NCBI RefSeq assembly: GCF_000224005.2
Contig: NZ_CP007031.1
Span: forward strand, 2,509,001 to 2,573,000
From: Marichromatium purpuratum 984
Lineage (GTDB): Bacteria > Pseudomonadota > Gammaproteobacteria > Chromatiales > Chromatiaceae
Length of the DNA stretch: 64,000 nt
Direction: 5' to 3'
This document shows positions 18,354 through 25,979 of this stretch, piece after piece. The position numbers were made by a program, and so were the translations under genes. Numbering within the stretch: the first letter of the stretch is position 1; each line of letters begins with the position of its first letter. The notes beneath the pieces are model-generated. The model searched no databases. It saw only the letters and a list, made by a program, of their open reading frames with translations, and was not told the DNA's origin.

Positions 18354-18650
18354 ATGACAGACCCCAGCCTCGGCAACTGCTGGCACTGCGGCGGCTCCTT
18401 GACCCGCCTCGACTACACCCGCGAGGGCCGCTGCCCGAACTGCGAGCACGCCACCCATTGCTGCCGCAACTGCCGGCATCACGCCCCGGGACGCGCCAAC
18501 GACTGCATCGAGCCGATCGCCGAGGCGGTGACGGACAAGGTCCGCGCCAACTTCTGCGAACTGTTCGAGCCGCGCCACCAAACCGGCGCCGCCGCGCCCG
18601 CCGATCAGGCCGAGGCGCTGCGTCAGGCCGCCGAGGCGCTGTTCAACTGA
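18354..18650 (+). CDS. Small cysteine-rich zinc-ribbon-like protein
   Basis: A 98-residue protein with eleven Cys/His in its first half: CWHCGG, then CPNCEHATHCCRNCRHH. The two CxxC pairs look like a zinc ribbon, and the tail is Ala/Glu-rich and helical. No enzyme motif is present. It is isolated between the fccB terminator and its own terminator at 18666-18694, so it is probably a single-gene transcript. The ORF is supported by the conserved spacing of the CxxC pairs and by the flanking terminators. Function unknown; a protein- or RNA-binding role would be typical for such ribbons. Confidence 0.68.
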   Translation: MTDPSLGNCWHCGGSLTRLDYTREGRCPNCEHATHCCRNCRHHAPGRANDCIEPIAEAVTDKVRANFCELFEPRHQTGAAAPADQAEALRQAAEALFN

Positions 18651-18665
18651 GCGCCCGGCAAAGCC

Positions 18666-18694
18666 GCCGTCGACGAGCGGTCGACGGCGTTTTC
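18666..18694 (+). terminator. Intrinsic terminator after the zinc-ribbon gene
   Basis: A 9-bp perfect stem, GCCGTCGAC (18666-18674) with GTCGACGGC (18680-18688), a 5-base loop and GTTTTC after it. It lies 16 bases after the stop codon. Confidence 0.82.
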
Positions 18695-18747
18695 GGCTAA
18701 CCTCTCAGCCACGGCCAGCAGTGCGGGACCGCCCCGGGATCGAGCCG

Positions 18748-20106
18748 ATGCGCAACTTCTGGAAACACCTCACCGCCCCCAGGGGCGAGACCCGCCCCGG
18801 ACCAGAGCCTCTCCACGCCGAGCAGACAACCGCCTTTCCCGATCTCCCCGAGACCGAGATGGTACGACTGCACAATCGCGCCCTCCCGCTGCGGCTCGCC
18901 TCGGGTGACGTGCTGTTCCGCGCCGACAGCCGCGCCGAGCGACTCTACGTGATCATCACCGGCGAGATCGTCATCGGCGACACCACCGCCCCGGACGCCG
19001 AGCGTTTCGGCCCGGGCGACTGGATCTGCGAGTTCGACCTGACACAACCCGGCATCCACGCCGCTACCGCCACCGCCCTCACCCACAGCCAGGTGCTGGC
19101 ACTCGAACGCAGCGCCATCGTCGACCTCGAACCCACGCTGCGCGACTATCTCCGGCACCGCGTGCACCAGTTCAGTCTCCAGCGACTGTACCGGGCGCAG
19201 CGGCGCCAGGCGGCGCTCGCGCGTCACAGCCGGGCGCTCACCGATGCGCTGATCGCCGCGCGAACCAGCGGCGGCGCAGGCTTTGCCGAGACCGAGACCG
19301 CGCGCCAGCTCTTCGCCAAGGTCCCGGCGCTGCCGATCTCGACCACCGCGCTGCTTAACAAGATGCTCGACGAGCGCACCACCAAGGGCGAGATCGTCGA
19401 ACTGGTGACCATGGACCCGGCGCTCACCAGCACCTTGCTCAAGTCGATCAACTCGCCCTACTACGGCCTGCAGCACCAGGTCACCAGCGTCAGCCACGCC
19501 ATCGCCCTGCTCGGTCACAACGCCGTCTACCAGGTGATCATGACCGAGAGCATGCGCCGCAGCCTGCCCAACACCGAGCTGTTCACGGACATCCACCAGC
19601 GCGCCATCGAACTCTCGCACCTGGCCTTCACCCTCGCCCAGACGCTCGCCGTCGGGCGCCCCGCGGAGGTCGCCACCCTCGGCATCCTCGCCGACATCGG
19701 GTTGGTGATCAACGAACTGCTCAAGCGCGTCAACCCAAGGCTCAAGCCCTTGTTCGACCTGCTCGACCCGGCCGAAATGGGCGCCGCGTTGCTGCGCAGC
19801 TGGCACCTGCCGACGGTGGTGTGCGACAGCCTGCACCACCAGCACCACCCCGAGTTCGCACCGCCGGCGCGGCTCTCCGAGACGGTGCGCGACAACGTCG
19901 CCGTGCTCTATCTCGCGCGCCGACTGCTCGCACGACTACACGGCCACACCCCGAGCGACCCCGGACTCTTCCTCGAGGCCTATCTGGCGCTACTCGGACG
20001 CGCGGGCATCAGCGAGGTCGAGCTGCTCTACGAACAGCTCGTCCCCCGGCTGCGCGCCCAGCTGCGCCAGCTGCCGCGCTCGCTGGCCGAACGGCTCGAC
20101 GGCTGA
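18748..20106 (+). CDS. Cyclic-nucleotide-binding + HDOD domain protein
   Basis: A 452-residue signalling protein. Residues about 40-140 form a cNMP-binding fold (LPLRLASGDVLFRADSRAERLYVIITGEI, in family terms the P-B-C region). From about residue 190 an HDOD domain follows: LPALPISTTALL-like start, VTMDPALTSTLLKSINSPYYG, VTSVSHAIALLGHNAVYQVI and the LGILADIGLVIN helix. HDOD proteins lack the HD catalytic residues and usually scaffold signal transduction in motility, biofilm or second-messenger circuits. A GTG at 18721 would extend it by nine residues. A second HDOD protein, fused to GGDEF, is encoded at 36337-38325. Confidence 0.86.
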   Translation: MRNFWKHLTAPRGETRPGPEPLHAEQTTAFPDLPETEMVRLHNRALPLRLASGDVLFRADSRAERLYVIITGEIVIGDTTAPDAERFGPGDWICEFDLTQPGIHAATATALTHSQVLALERSAIVDLEPTLRDYLRHRVHQFSLQRLYRAQRRQAALARHSRALTDALIAARTSGGAGFAETETARQLFAKVPALPISTTALLNKMLDERTTKGEIVELVTMDPALTSTLLKSINSPYYGLQHQVTSVSHAIALLGHNAVYQVIMTESMRRSLPNTELFTDIHQRAIELSHLAFTLAQTLAVGRPAEVATLGILADIGLVINELLKRVNPRLKPLFDLLDPAEMGAALLRSWHLPTVVCDSLHHQHHPEFAPPARLSETVRDNVAVLYLARRLLARLHGHTPSDPGLFLEAYLALLGRAGISEVELLYEQLVPRLRAQLRQLPRSLAERLDG

Positions 20107-20112
20107 GCCGGC

Positions 20113-21237
20113 TCAGGCCGGCTGCGGGCGGCGCCAGGTGTAGACCGCGGTCACCGCATAGTTCCACACCGCACCGACGAGGATGCCGGCGAGCGCCGAG
20201 AGGAACCAGCCCGAGAGCCCCTCGATGAACAGATAGTTGGCGATGCCGACATTGGCCAGGGCACCGACGCTGCAGACCACCACGAAGGAGAGCCAGCCGC
20301 GCAGCAGCGCGCGACCGCGCAGGCGCATGTCGCGATAGGTGAGCAGGTTGTTGAGGAAGAAGTTGCTGGTCATCGCCACCAGGGTGGCGGTGGCCTGACC
20401 GGCGAGGAAGGCGCCCTCGCCGAGCAGTGCCAGCAGCGGCCACAGCACCGCCATGTGGACGAACACGCCGAACCCGCCGATCAGCGAGAAGGCGAGGAAG
20501 CGCACCGGGATCGCCGAGCCCAGGGTCTTCTGCGCGAGCATCAGCAGATACTCCCAGAGCACCGCGTTGTCGAGCTTGCTCGTCCCGGCATGACGCTCGC
20601 GGAAGGTGAAGGGCAGCTCGCGACAACGCAGCGGCCGCTCGCTCGAGGAGACGATGTCGAGCAGGATCTTGAAACCGACCCCGCTGAGCCGGTGCACACA
20701 ACCCTGGAAGGCGGCGGCGCGGACCATGAAGAAGCCGCTCATCGGGTCGGCCAGCTCGACCCCGAGCAGCCGCTGCCCGACGCGGGTGGCGAAGCGGCTC
20801 ATCGCCTGGCGCCGCGCGTTCCACTCACCGACCCCGCCACCGCCGACATAGCGGCTGCCGACCACCAGGTCCAGCTCGGGCTCGGCGTCGAGGGTGTCGT
20901 ACATCTGGCGCAACAGCGACTCGTCGTGCTGCAGGTCACCGTCCATCACCGCCACGCAGGGCGCGGTGGTGGCGAGCATCCCCTCGATACAGGCCGAGGA
21001 CAGCCCGCGCCGCCCGATGCGCCGGATCAGCCGCACCCGCGGGTCCTGCCGGGCCTGCTCGCGCACCCGCTCGGCGGTGCCATCGGGCGAGTCATCGTCG
21101 ACGAAGATCAGCTCCCAAGCGAGCCCGTCGAGCACCCGACGGACACGTTCGACAAGCTCGGGGACCGATCCCGCCTCCTTGTAAGTGGGCACGACGACGG
21201 CGAGCTGGGGCGGCTGGTGGGGGGGTCTGTGTGGCAT
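20113..21237 (-). CDS. GT2 glycosyltransferase fused to a GtrA domain
   Basis: A 374-residue membrane protein. The N-terminal 230 residues are a family 2 glycosyltransferase of the dolichyl/undecaprenyl-phosphate sugar transferase type (VVVPTYKEAGSVPELVERV, FVDDDSPDGT, VMDGDLQHDE). The C-terminal part has four hydrophobic helices of the GtrA family, which is linked to flipping lipid-linked sugars. It would make a polyprenyl-phosphate sugar for use in the periplasm. The start at 21237 is chosen by family length. The divergent gene at 21386 encodes a GT39 transferase that could use that lipid-linked sugar, so the pair probably works together. Confidence 0.87.
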   Translation of the reverse strand: MPHRPPHQPPQLAVVVPTYKEAGSVPELVERVRRVLDGLAWELIFVDDDSPDGTAERVREQARQDPRVRLIRRIGRRGLSSACIEGMLATTAPCVAVMDGDLQHDESLLRQMYDTLDAEPELDLVVGSRYVGGGGVGEWNARRQAMSRFATRVGQRLLGVELADPMSGFFMVRAAAFQGCVHRLSGVGFKILLDIVSSSERPLRCRELPFTFRERHAGTSKLDNAVLWEYLLMLAQKTLGSAIPVRFLAFSLIGGFGVFVHMAVLWPLLALLGEGAFLAGQATATLVAMTSNFFLNNLLTYRDMRLRGRALLRGWLSFVVVCSVGALANVGIANYLFIEGLSGWFLSALAGILVGAVWNYAVTAVYTWRRPQPA

Positions 21238-21385
21238 GGATCCGAACAACCTGAAACAAGGGATTTGGCGCGCCGGCGGAACCGGACGCGGCATGACTGA
21301 GCGGCGATCGCGCACGCGGGTCGGTTGCGCGGCGACCCTGGTGGGCGGCATTCTAACGCGTTCGTCCACCGAACCCGTGCCCGCC

Positions 21386-22930
21386 ATGTCCACCGCCGTC
21401 CCGAGCCGTCCCGCTGCCGAGTCCATCGACTGGCGCCCGATCGCGCTGCTGATCCTCGCGCTGAGCGCGCTGCGCCTGGCCATCGCCGCGCTCCTGCCGG
21501 TCACCCAGGACGAGGCCTACTACTTCGACTGGGCGCGCACGCTCGGCTGGGGCTATTTCGATCACCCGCCCGGGGTCGCCGCACTCGGGCTCGGCACCCT
21601 GCTCGAGCCCGGCTCGGCGCTCGCCGCACGGCTCGGCACCCTGCTCGCCGGCGTCCTCACCCTGGTGGTACTCGCGCGGCTCTACTGGCGCGCCGGGCTG
21701 ACCACCACCGCCACCCTGGCGAGCGCGCTGCTGCTCGCCTGCGCCACCCTGCCGGGGCTGGTCGGCGGCGTCATCACCACCCCGGACACCGTGCTCGCGC
21801 TGGCCTGGGCGCTGGCCCTGCACGAGGCCGAGCGCGCCCTCGGCGGTGCGCGCCGGCGCTGGGTCACGGCGGGCATCGCCGTCGGTATCGGGCTGCTCGG
21901 CAAGTACACCATGGTGCTGATCGGGCCGGTGCTGCTGTGGGCGATCCTCTGGGTCGACCCGCGCGCGCTGCGCACCCGCTGGCCCTATCTGGGTGCGCTG
22001 ACCGCGCTGCTGGTGTTCGCCCCCAACCTGTGGTGGAACGCCAGCCACGACTGGCTCAGCCTCGGCTTCCAGCTCGGCCACGGGCTCTCCACCGAGCTAG
22101 CCGCGCCCGAGACCTTGGGCGCCGGCACCATGGCGCACAGCGGACCGCAGACGCTCGCCGAGCGGCTGGCCAGCCTCGGCGGCTATTTCGGCGCCCAGCT
22201 CGCCTTCTGGGGGCTGTTGGTCCCGGCGCTGGTGATGGCGCTGCGTGGCGCTGGCGATACGCCGCCGCGACAGCGATTCACCCGTCACGCCCGCGCCCTG
22301 CTGATCGCCGCGACCCTGTTCCCGCTCGGCTTCTTCGCCGTCATCGCCAGCTTCAGCGAGGTCGAGGCCAACTGGCCGGTGATCTATCTGCTCGCCGCCC
22401 CGGCGCTGCTCGCGCCGCGACTGCTGCGACGACCGCGCTGGCTGCTCGCCGGCGCCGGGGCCAACCTCGTCCTGGTCACGCTCTATGCGGCGCACGCGGC
22501 GAGCGCCGCGCTGCCGCTGCCCGACAGCGCCAACCGGGTGCTGCGCGAGACCCACGGCTTCGCCGCGCTAGCCGAGGTCGCCGCCGGGCTCGACGCCCCG
22601 GTCCATGCCGACCGCTATCAGCTCGTCGCGATGCTGCGCTTCCACGCCCCGAGGCTCGCGGCCACCACCAGCCAGTGGCCGGGACTGCACCGCCCCTCGG
22701 AGTATCTGCACGGGCGCATCGCGCCACGCCTCGACCCGGCGCGCATCGACCAGCCCTTCTGGCTGGTCTCGCGCGCCGGTCATCCGCCCGCGCTCCCCGG
22801 CTTCCGGGTGACCGAGCAGCGCCTCCTCCAGGATTGCGCGGGACAGCCGCTCCACCAGGGGACGAGCGCGCCCTGCGCGCGACCGCTCCACGTCTGGCGG
22901 CTCTATCGCTACGCCCCGCTCGGCGACTGA
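21386..22930 (+). CDS. GT39 (ArnT/PMT-like) membrane glycosyltransferase
   Basis: A 514-residue polytopic membrane protein of the GT39 (dolichyl-phosphate-mannose/ArnT-like) family. The first periplasmic loop carries the diagnostic acidic pair in TQDEAYYFDWART, followed by GYFDHPPG. About ten hydrophobic helices follow, then a soluble C-terminal region. Such enzymes move a sugar from a polyprenyl phosphate to lipid A, protein or glycan on the periplasmic face. The start at 21386 places the first helix in the usual position. It is divergent from the GT2-GtrA gene that could supply its donor. The acceptor is unknown. Confidence 0.85.
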   Translation: MSTAVPSRPAAESIDWRPIALLILALSALRLAIAALLPVTQDEAYYFDWARTLGWGYFDHPPGVAALGLGTLLEPGSALAARLGTLLAGVLTLVVLARLYWRAGLTTTATLASALLLACATLPGLVGGVITTPDTVLALAWALALHEAERALGGARRRWVTAGIAVGIGLLGKYTMVLIGPVLLWAILWVDPRALRTRWPYLGALTALLVFAPNLWWNASHDWLSLGFQLGHGLSTELAAPETLGAGTMAHSGPQTLAERLASLGGYFGAQLAFWGLLVPALVMALRGAGDTPPRQRFTRHARALLIAATLFPLGFFAVIASFSEVEANWPVIYLLAAPALLAPRLLRRPRWLLAGAGANLVLVTLYAAHAASAALPLPDSANRVLRETHGFAALAEVAAGLDAPVHADRYQLVAMLRFHAPRLAATTSQWPGLHRPSEYLHGRIAPRLDPARIDQPFWLVSRAGHPPALPGFRVTEQRLLQDCAGQPLHQGTSAPCARPLHVWRLYRYAPLGD

Positions 22931-22937
22931 GCCGGGC

Positions 22938-24188
22938 TCAGTCGAGACGCTCGTCGTCGAGTTCGCTGTGGATCAGCATCAGTGATTCGAGCGAGCGGTT
23001 GACCGGGGCACGCTCGGCGACCTCCAGCAACCGTGCCCGCTGCCCGGCGGTGAGATGGCCGAGCAGGTTGATGCGCTGCTGCACCCGGTCGACCCGGACC
23101 TCTTCGCGCTCGCAGGCGGTGCAGTCGGCGGCGTGACTGCGATCGAAGGCGAGGCGCACCTCGACGTCGTCGAGATCCCAGCCCTTGGCGGTGGCGTATT
23201 CGCGCAGCGTCATCGAGGTGCAGGCGCCGAGCGCCATCAGCATCAGCTCATAGGGATCAGGACCCAGCCCGCTGCCGCCGACGGCCGAGGGCTGATCGGC
23301 GAGCAACTGATGGCGACCGGTATAGAGCCCACGGAGGAAGCGGGCGTGCAGCTCGGTGACCAGCACCTCGCCCTCGCCCACCTTGGGCGCGGTGCCCAGG
23401 CTCTGCTCGAAGCGATGACCGCCGAGCCCGAGATAGCGGCTGGCCCAGGCCACCAGGGTTTCGGCGACGTACTCGGCGTCCTCGCGGTCACTGAGCATGT
23501 GGTCGGCGTTGTCGAGCGAGATGAAGCTCTTGGGGTGACGCGCGGCCTGATAGATCTTGGCCGCCTCGTCGATCGAGACGATGGTGTCGAGCGGCGAGTG
23601 GAACACCAGCAGCGGTCGGTCGAGGTCGCGGATGTGGTCGGCCGCACCGTACTGCGCGAGGTCCTCCAGCAACTGCTTGCGGATACGGAAGCGACGCAGC
23701 CCGATCTTGACCTCGGCCTCGCCGCGCGCCTCGAGTTCGTCACGGGCGTCGCTCAACAGGTGCTGGACGTGCGAGGCGGTGGCCGGCGCGGCGATGGTCA
23801 CCACCGCCTCGACCGAGGGCAGCTGGGGCGCGGCGGCGAGCACCGCAGCACCACCGAGGCTGTGGCCGATGAGCAGCGCCGGGGCCTGGAAGGCCTCCTC
23901 GAGCTTGCGCGCCGCCGCCAGCAGGTCCTCGACGTTGGAGGAGAAGTTGGTGTTGGCGAAGTCGCCGTCGCTGTTGCCCAGCCCGGTGAAGTCGAAGCGC
24001 AGCACCGCGATCCCGCGATCGGCCAGGGCGCGACTGATCCGGCTCGCCGCGGCGATGTCCTTGCTGCAGGTGAAGCAGTGGGCGAAGAGCGCATAACGTC
24101 GCGTCGGCACCCGTTCCGGCGGCATCTCCAGCAGCCCCGCCAGTCGGTGCCCTGCGGCATTCGGAAACTCGAGCTTGATACGTGGCAT
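22938..24188 (-). CDS. Bifunctional alpha/beta hydrolase-OsmC protein
   Basis: A 416-residue fusion. Residues 1-255 are an alpha/beta hydrolase with the nucleophile elbow GHSLGG, a likely acid in HSPLDTIVS and a likely His in NADHML. Residues about 270-416 are an OsmC/Ohr-like domain with GACTSMTLREYA and a later DCTACERE segment. OsmC domains reduce organic hydroperoxides through cysteines. Proteins of this exact two-domain order are known in many bacteria but their substrate is not established. Start at 24188. The stop lies 8 bases beyond the convergent GT39 gene's stop. Confidence 0.88.
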   Translation of the reverse strand: MPRIKLEFPNAAGHRLAGLLEMPPERVPTRRYALFAHCFTCSKDIAAASRISRALADRGIAVLRFDFTGLGNSDGDFANTNFSSNVEDLLAAARKLEEAFQAPALLIGHSLGGAAVLAAAPQLPSVEAVVTIAAPATASHVQHLLSDARDELEARGEAEVKIGLRRFRIRKQLLEDLAQYGAADHIRDLDRPLLVFHSPLDTIVSIDEAAKIYQAARHPKSFISLDNADHMLSDREDAEYVAETLVAWASRYLGLGGHRFEQSLGTAPKVGEGEVLVTELHARFLRGLYTGRHQLLADQPSAVGGSGLGPDPYELMLMALGACTSMTLREYATAKGWDLDDVEVRLAFDRSHAADCTACEREEVRVDRVQQRINLLGHLTAGQRARLLEVAERAPVNRSLESLMLIHSELDDERLD

Positions 24189-24435
24189 TCCGATCTCCTC
24201 GGTGTCTTCTCGTGCGAATCGCGACCAAAACAGACCACCCGCGCAGACTGCGTGCGCGGGCGGCACGAAACGAAGTGATGAACCGCCGTGGCCGCGCCAC
24301 GGCAAGCCCTCCATCCTCTCGCATCCACGAGCGCGGTTCCAGTCAATCGCACACACTCCGCATCGGTGGCGCGCCCGGCGCAAGACGATCAGGTCGACCG
24401 GACCGTCTCGTTCGGCATCCCCCGCGCCCGCGGGT

Positions 24436-25236
24436 TCAACGCAAGGACTGCTCGGCGCCGAGGATCCATCCCTCGATCGCCGCCTGATCGCGCTCCACCG
24501 CGTCGAGCGACGGCGCCAACCAACCATCGAGTCGTCCGGCGCGATCCTCGCGCGCCAGCCACAGCGCCACGGCGCGGGCATCGCACTGATCCGGGGTGAG
24601 TCCGCCGCACGCCTCATCATCGCGATAGAGTGCGGGATAGGCCTCGACCAGTACCGATCGACCCGGCGCCAGGGTCCAACCGTCGAACGGCCAGCAGTGC
24701 AGTCGCTCGCCGAGACGCGCGCGCAGCAGACGCACCCAGGGCAGCCCGGCATGGGTCGACTTGGCCACCGAGCCGGGCACGTCGAAATGGAATACCGACT
24801 TGGCGCCACCGGCGCGACGATCGGTGAGGCGCCGCCAGCGCGCATCACCACTGCGCGCAGCTCCGGCCCCAACGCGCCCGCGGCGCACATCCTCGACCCT
24901 GACCCCAACGGCATCGGTTGGCCAGTGACACTGGAAGTCGTCGAGAAAGGCCGGCCAGTCGTGCCTCAGCCCATGCTCGACGAAGTACTCGAGCGGGAAG
25001 GAGAGCGCGTGATCGATCCCGACCAGGGTCGGCACCGGCTCGCGCAGCACCGTTTCGAGCCACTCGGCCAGGGCGCGTCGTCCCCAGCGACGGGCGCATC
25101 CGACGGGGAAGATCTCGCGAGGGACATGCTCATCGGCCTCGAGCCGATAGACCCGGATTCCGGCCAACCGCTGTTCCGGGGTACCGGCCCCGGAATAGTC
25201 GATCCCCAGATAGCGCGAGAAGGTGGGTGTGGGCAT
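24436..25236 (-). CDS. DUF429-like protein
   Basis: A 266-residue soluble protein resembling DUF429: an RNase-H-like start YLGIDYSGAG with an acidic residue, then LVGIDHALSFPLEYF and a later LVEAYPALY. The spaced acidic residues D12, D76-like and E-containing EAYP suggest a metal-dependent nuclease-type fold, but no activity is established. The start at 25236 is supported by AGGAG eight bases upstream; the frame continues to 25428 only because it runs into the tRNA gene. The hydrolase-OsmC gene lies 247 bases downstream on the same strand; that gap holds nothing I recognise. Confidence 0.72.
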   Translation of the reverse strand: MPTPTFSRYLGIDYSGAGTPEQRLAGIRVYRLEADEHVPREIFPVGCARRWGRRALAEWLETVLREPVPTLVGIDHALSFPLEYFVEHGLRHDWPAFLDDFQCHWPTDAVGVRVEDVRRGRVGAGAARSGDARWRRLTDRRAGGAKSVFHFDVPGSVAKSTHAGLPWVRLLRARLGERLHCWPFDGWTLAPGRSVLVEAYPALYRDDEACGGLTPDQCDARAVALWLAREDRAGRLDGWLAPSLDAVERDQAAIEGWILGAEQSLR

Positions 25237-25292
25237 GGAAGGCTCCTGCGGCAGGGTCACGGAGCGGGCCGCCTTGCCCACCCCCAAACGCA

Positions 25293-25326
25293 AAACGGGC
25301 CAGCCGCTTTCGCGACTGGCCCGTTT
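25293..25326 (-). terminator. Hairpin ending the tRNA operon
   Basis: An 11-bp perfect stem, AAACGGGCCAG (25293-25303) with CTGGCCCGTTT (25316-25326), 7 bases after the last tRNA gene on the minus strand. On the minus strand the stem is followed by TGCGTTTGGGGG, so the T tract is partly inside the stem. It is the likely end of the tRNA transcript. Confidence 0.78.
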
Positions 25327-25332
25327 GCTTGT

Positions 25333-25408
25333 TGGCGTCCCCACGGGGGTTCGAACCCCGGTTACCGCCGTGAGAGGGCGGTGTCCTAGGCCGCTAGACG
25401 ATGGGGAC
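25333..25408 (-). tRNA. tRNA-Glu (anticodon CTC)
   Basis: A 76-base tRNA with encoded CCA. Acceptor GTCCCCA pairs with TGGGGAC, the T arm has GGTTCGAACC, and the anticodon loop reads CTCTCAC, giving CTC. It differs from the neighbouring tRNA-Glu at only two of 76 positions, one of which is the anticodon. Confidence 0.95.
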
Positions 25409-25470
25409 TGAAACTCGGTCTCAGTCAAGACAGGGCCTGCCTAGGCGATCCTGTCTTTCTTAGCTGAATT

Positions 25471-25546
25471 TGGTGGAGCCAGGCGGGATCGAACCGCCGA
25501 CCTCAACACTGCCAGTGTTGCGCTCTCCCAGCTGAGCTATGGCCCC
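25471..25546 (-). tRNA. tRNA-Ala (anticodon GGC), copy 1
   Basis: A 76-base tRNA with encoded CCA. Acceptor GGGGCCA pairs with TGGCTCC (one G-T pair), the D arm has AGCTCAGCTGGGAGAGC, and the anticodon loop is CTGGCAG, giving GGC. It is identical to the copy at 25740-25815. Confidence 0.95.
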
Positions 25547-25600
25547 GGCTTGATACTTTTAACGGACTAGCCAGCCGAATTGCTAACCCGTTATGCTTGT

Positions 25601-25676
25601 TGGCGTCCCCACGGGGGTTCGAACCCCGGTTACCGCCGTGAAAGGGCGGTGTCCTAGGCCACTAGACGATGGGGAC
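25601..25676 (-). tRNA. tRNA-Glu (anticodon TTC)
   Basis: A 76-base tRNA with encoded CCA, acceptor GTCCCCA with TGGGGAC, and anticodon loop CTTTCAC, giving TTC, the standard glutamate isoacceptor that reads GAA and GAG. Confidence 0.96.
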
Positions 25677-25739
25677 TGAAACTTTTTCAGTCTTGCAGAT
25701 CGGGCCTGCCTAGGCGATCCGATCCAAACTACCGAATTT

Positions 25740-25815
25740 TGGTGGAGCCAGGCGGGATCGAACCGCCGACCTCAACACTGCCAGTGTTGCGCTCTCCCAG
25801 CTGAGCTATGGCCCC
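25740..25815 (-). tRNA. tRNA-Ala (anticodon GGC), copy 2
   Basis: Identical in all 76 bases to the copy at 25471-25546. It is first in the minus-strand transcript Ala-Glu(TTC)-Ala-Glu(CTC). Confidence 0.95.
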
Positions 25816-25833
25816 AGCGACCTGAGACCACGT

Positions 25834-25862
25834 ATGCTACGCACATCTTTTGACTTTGTCTA
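25834..25862 (-). promoter_or_regulatory. Candidate sigma-70 promoter of the tRNA operon
   Basis: On the minus strand, TAGACA (25857-25862) and TAGCAT (25834-25839) are separated by 17 bases and lie 18 bases before the first tRNA-Ala. They match the -35 and -10 consensus at 5 and 4 of 6 positions. Confidence 0.55.
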
Positions 25863-25979
25863 CCCCTTGTGCGGAATTTTTTTCATCCCGTCGGTCTCAA
25901 GGGGGGTAAAGAGCCAACCCCATCGGTTCACCCGACCGATCGATGGTTCTCTTGTCCGACGATCCAGGAGCCTTGTTCC

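Noticed and set aside
24189-24435. Upstream extension of the hydrolase-OsmC gene to 24914
   Set aside because: It overlaps the DUF429 gene in another frame and is not family-like; the ATG at 24188 begins the hydrolase fold correctly.
25236-25428. Extended N-terminus of the DUF429 gene to 25428
   Set aside because: The extension runs into the tRNA-Glu gene and terminator; the ATG at 25236 has a good ribosome site.
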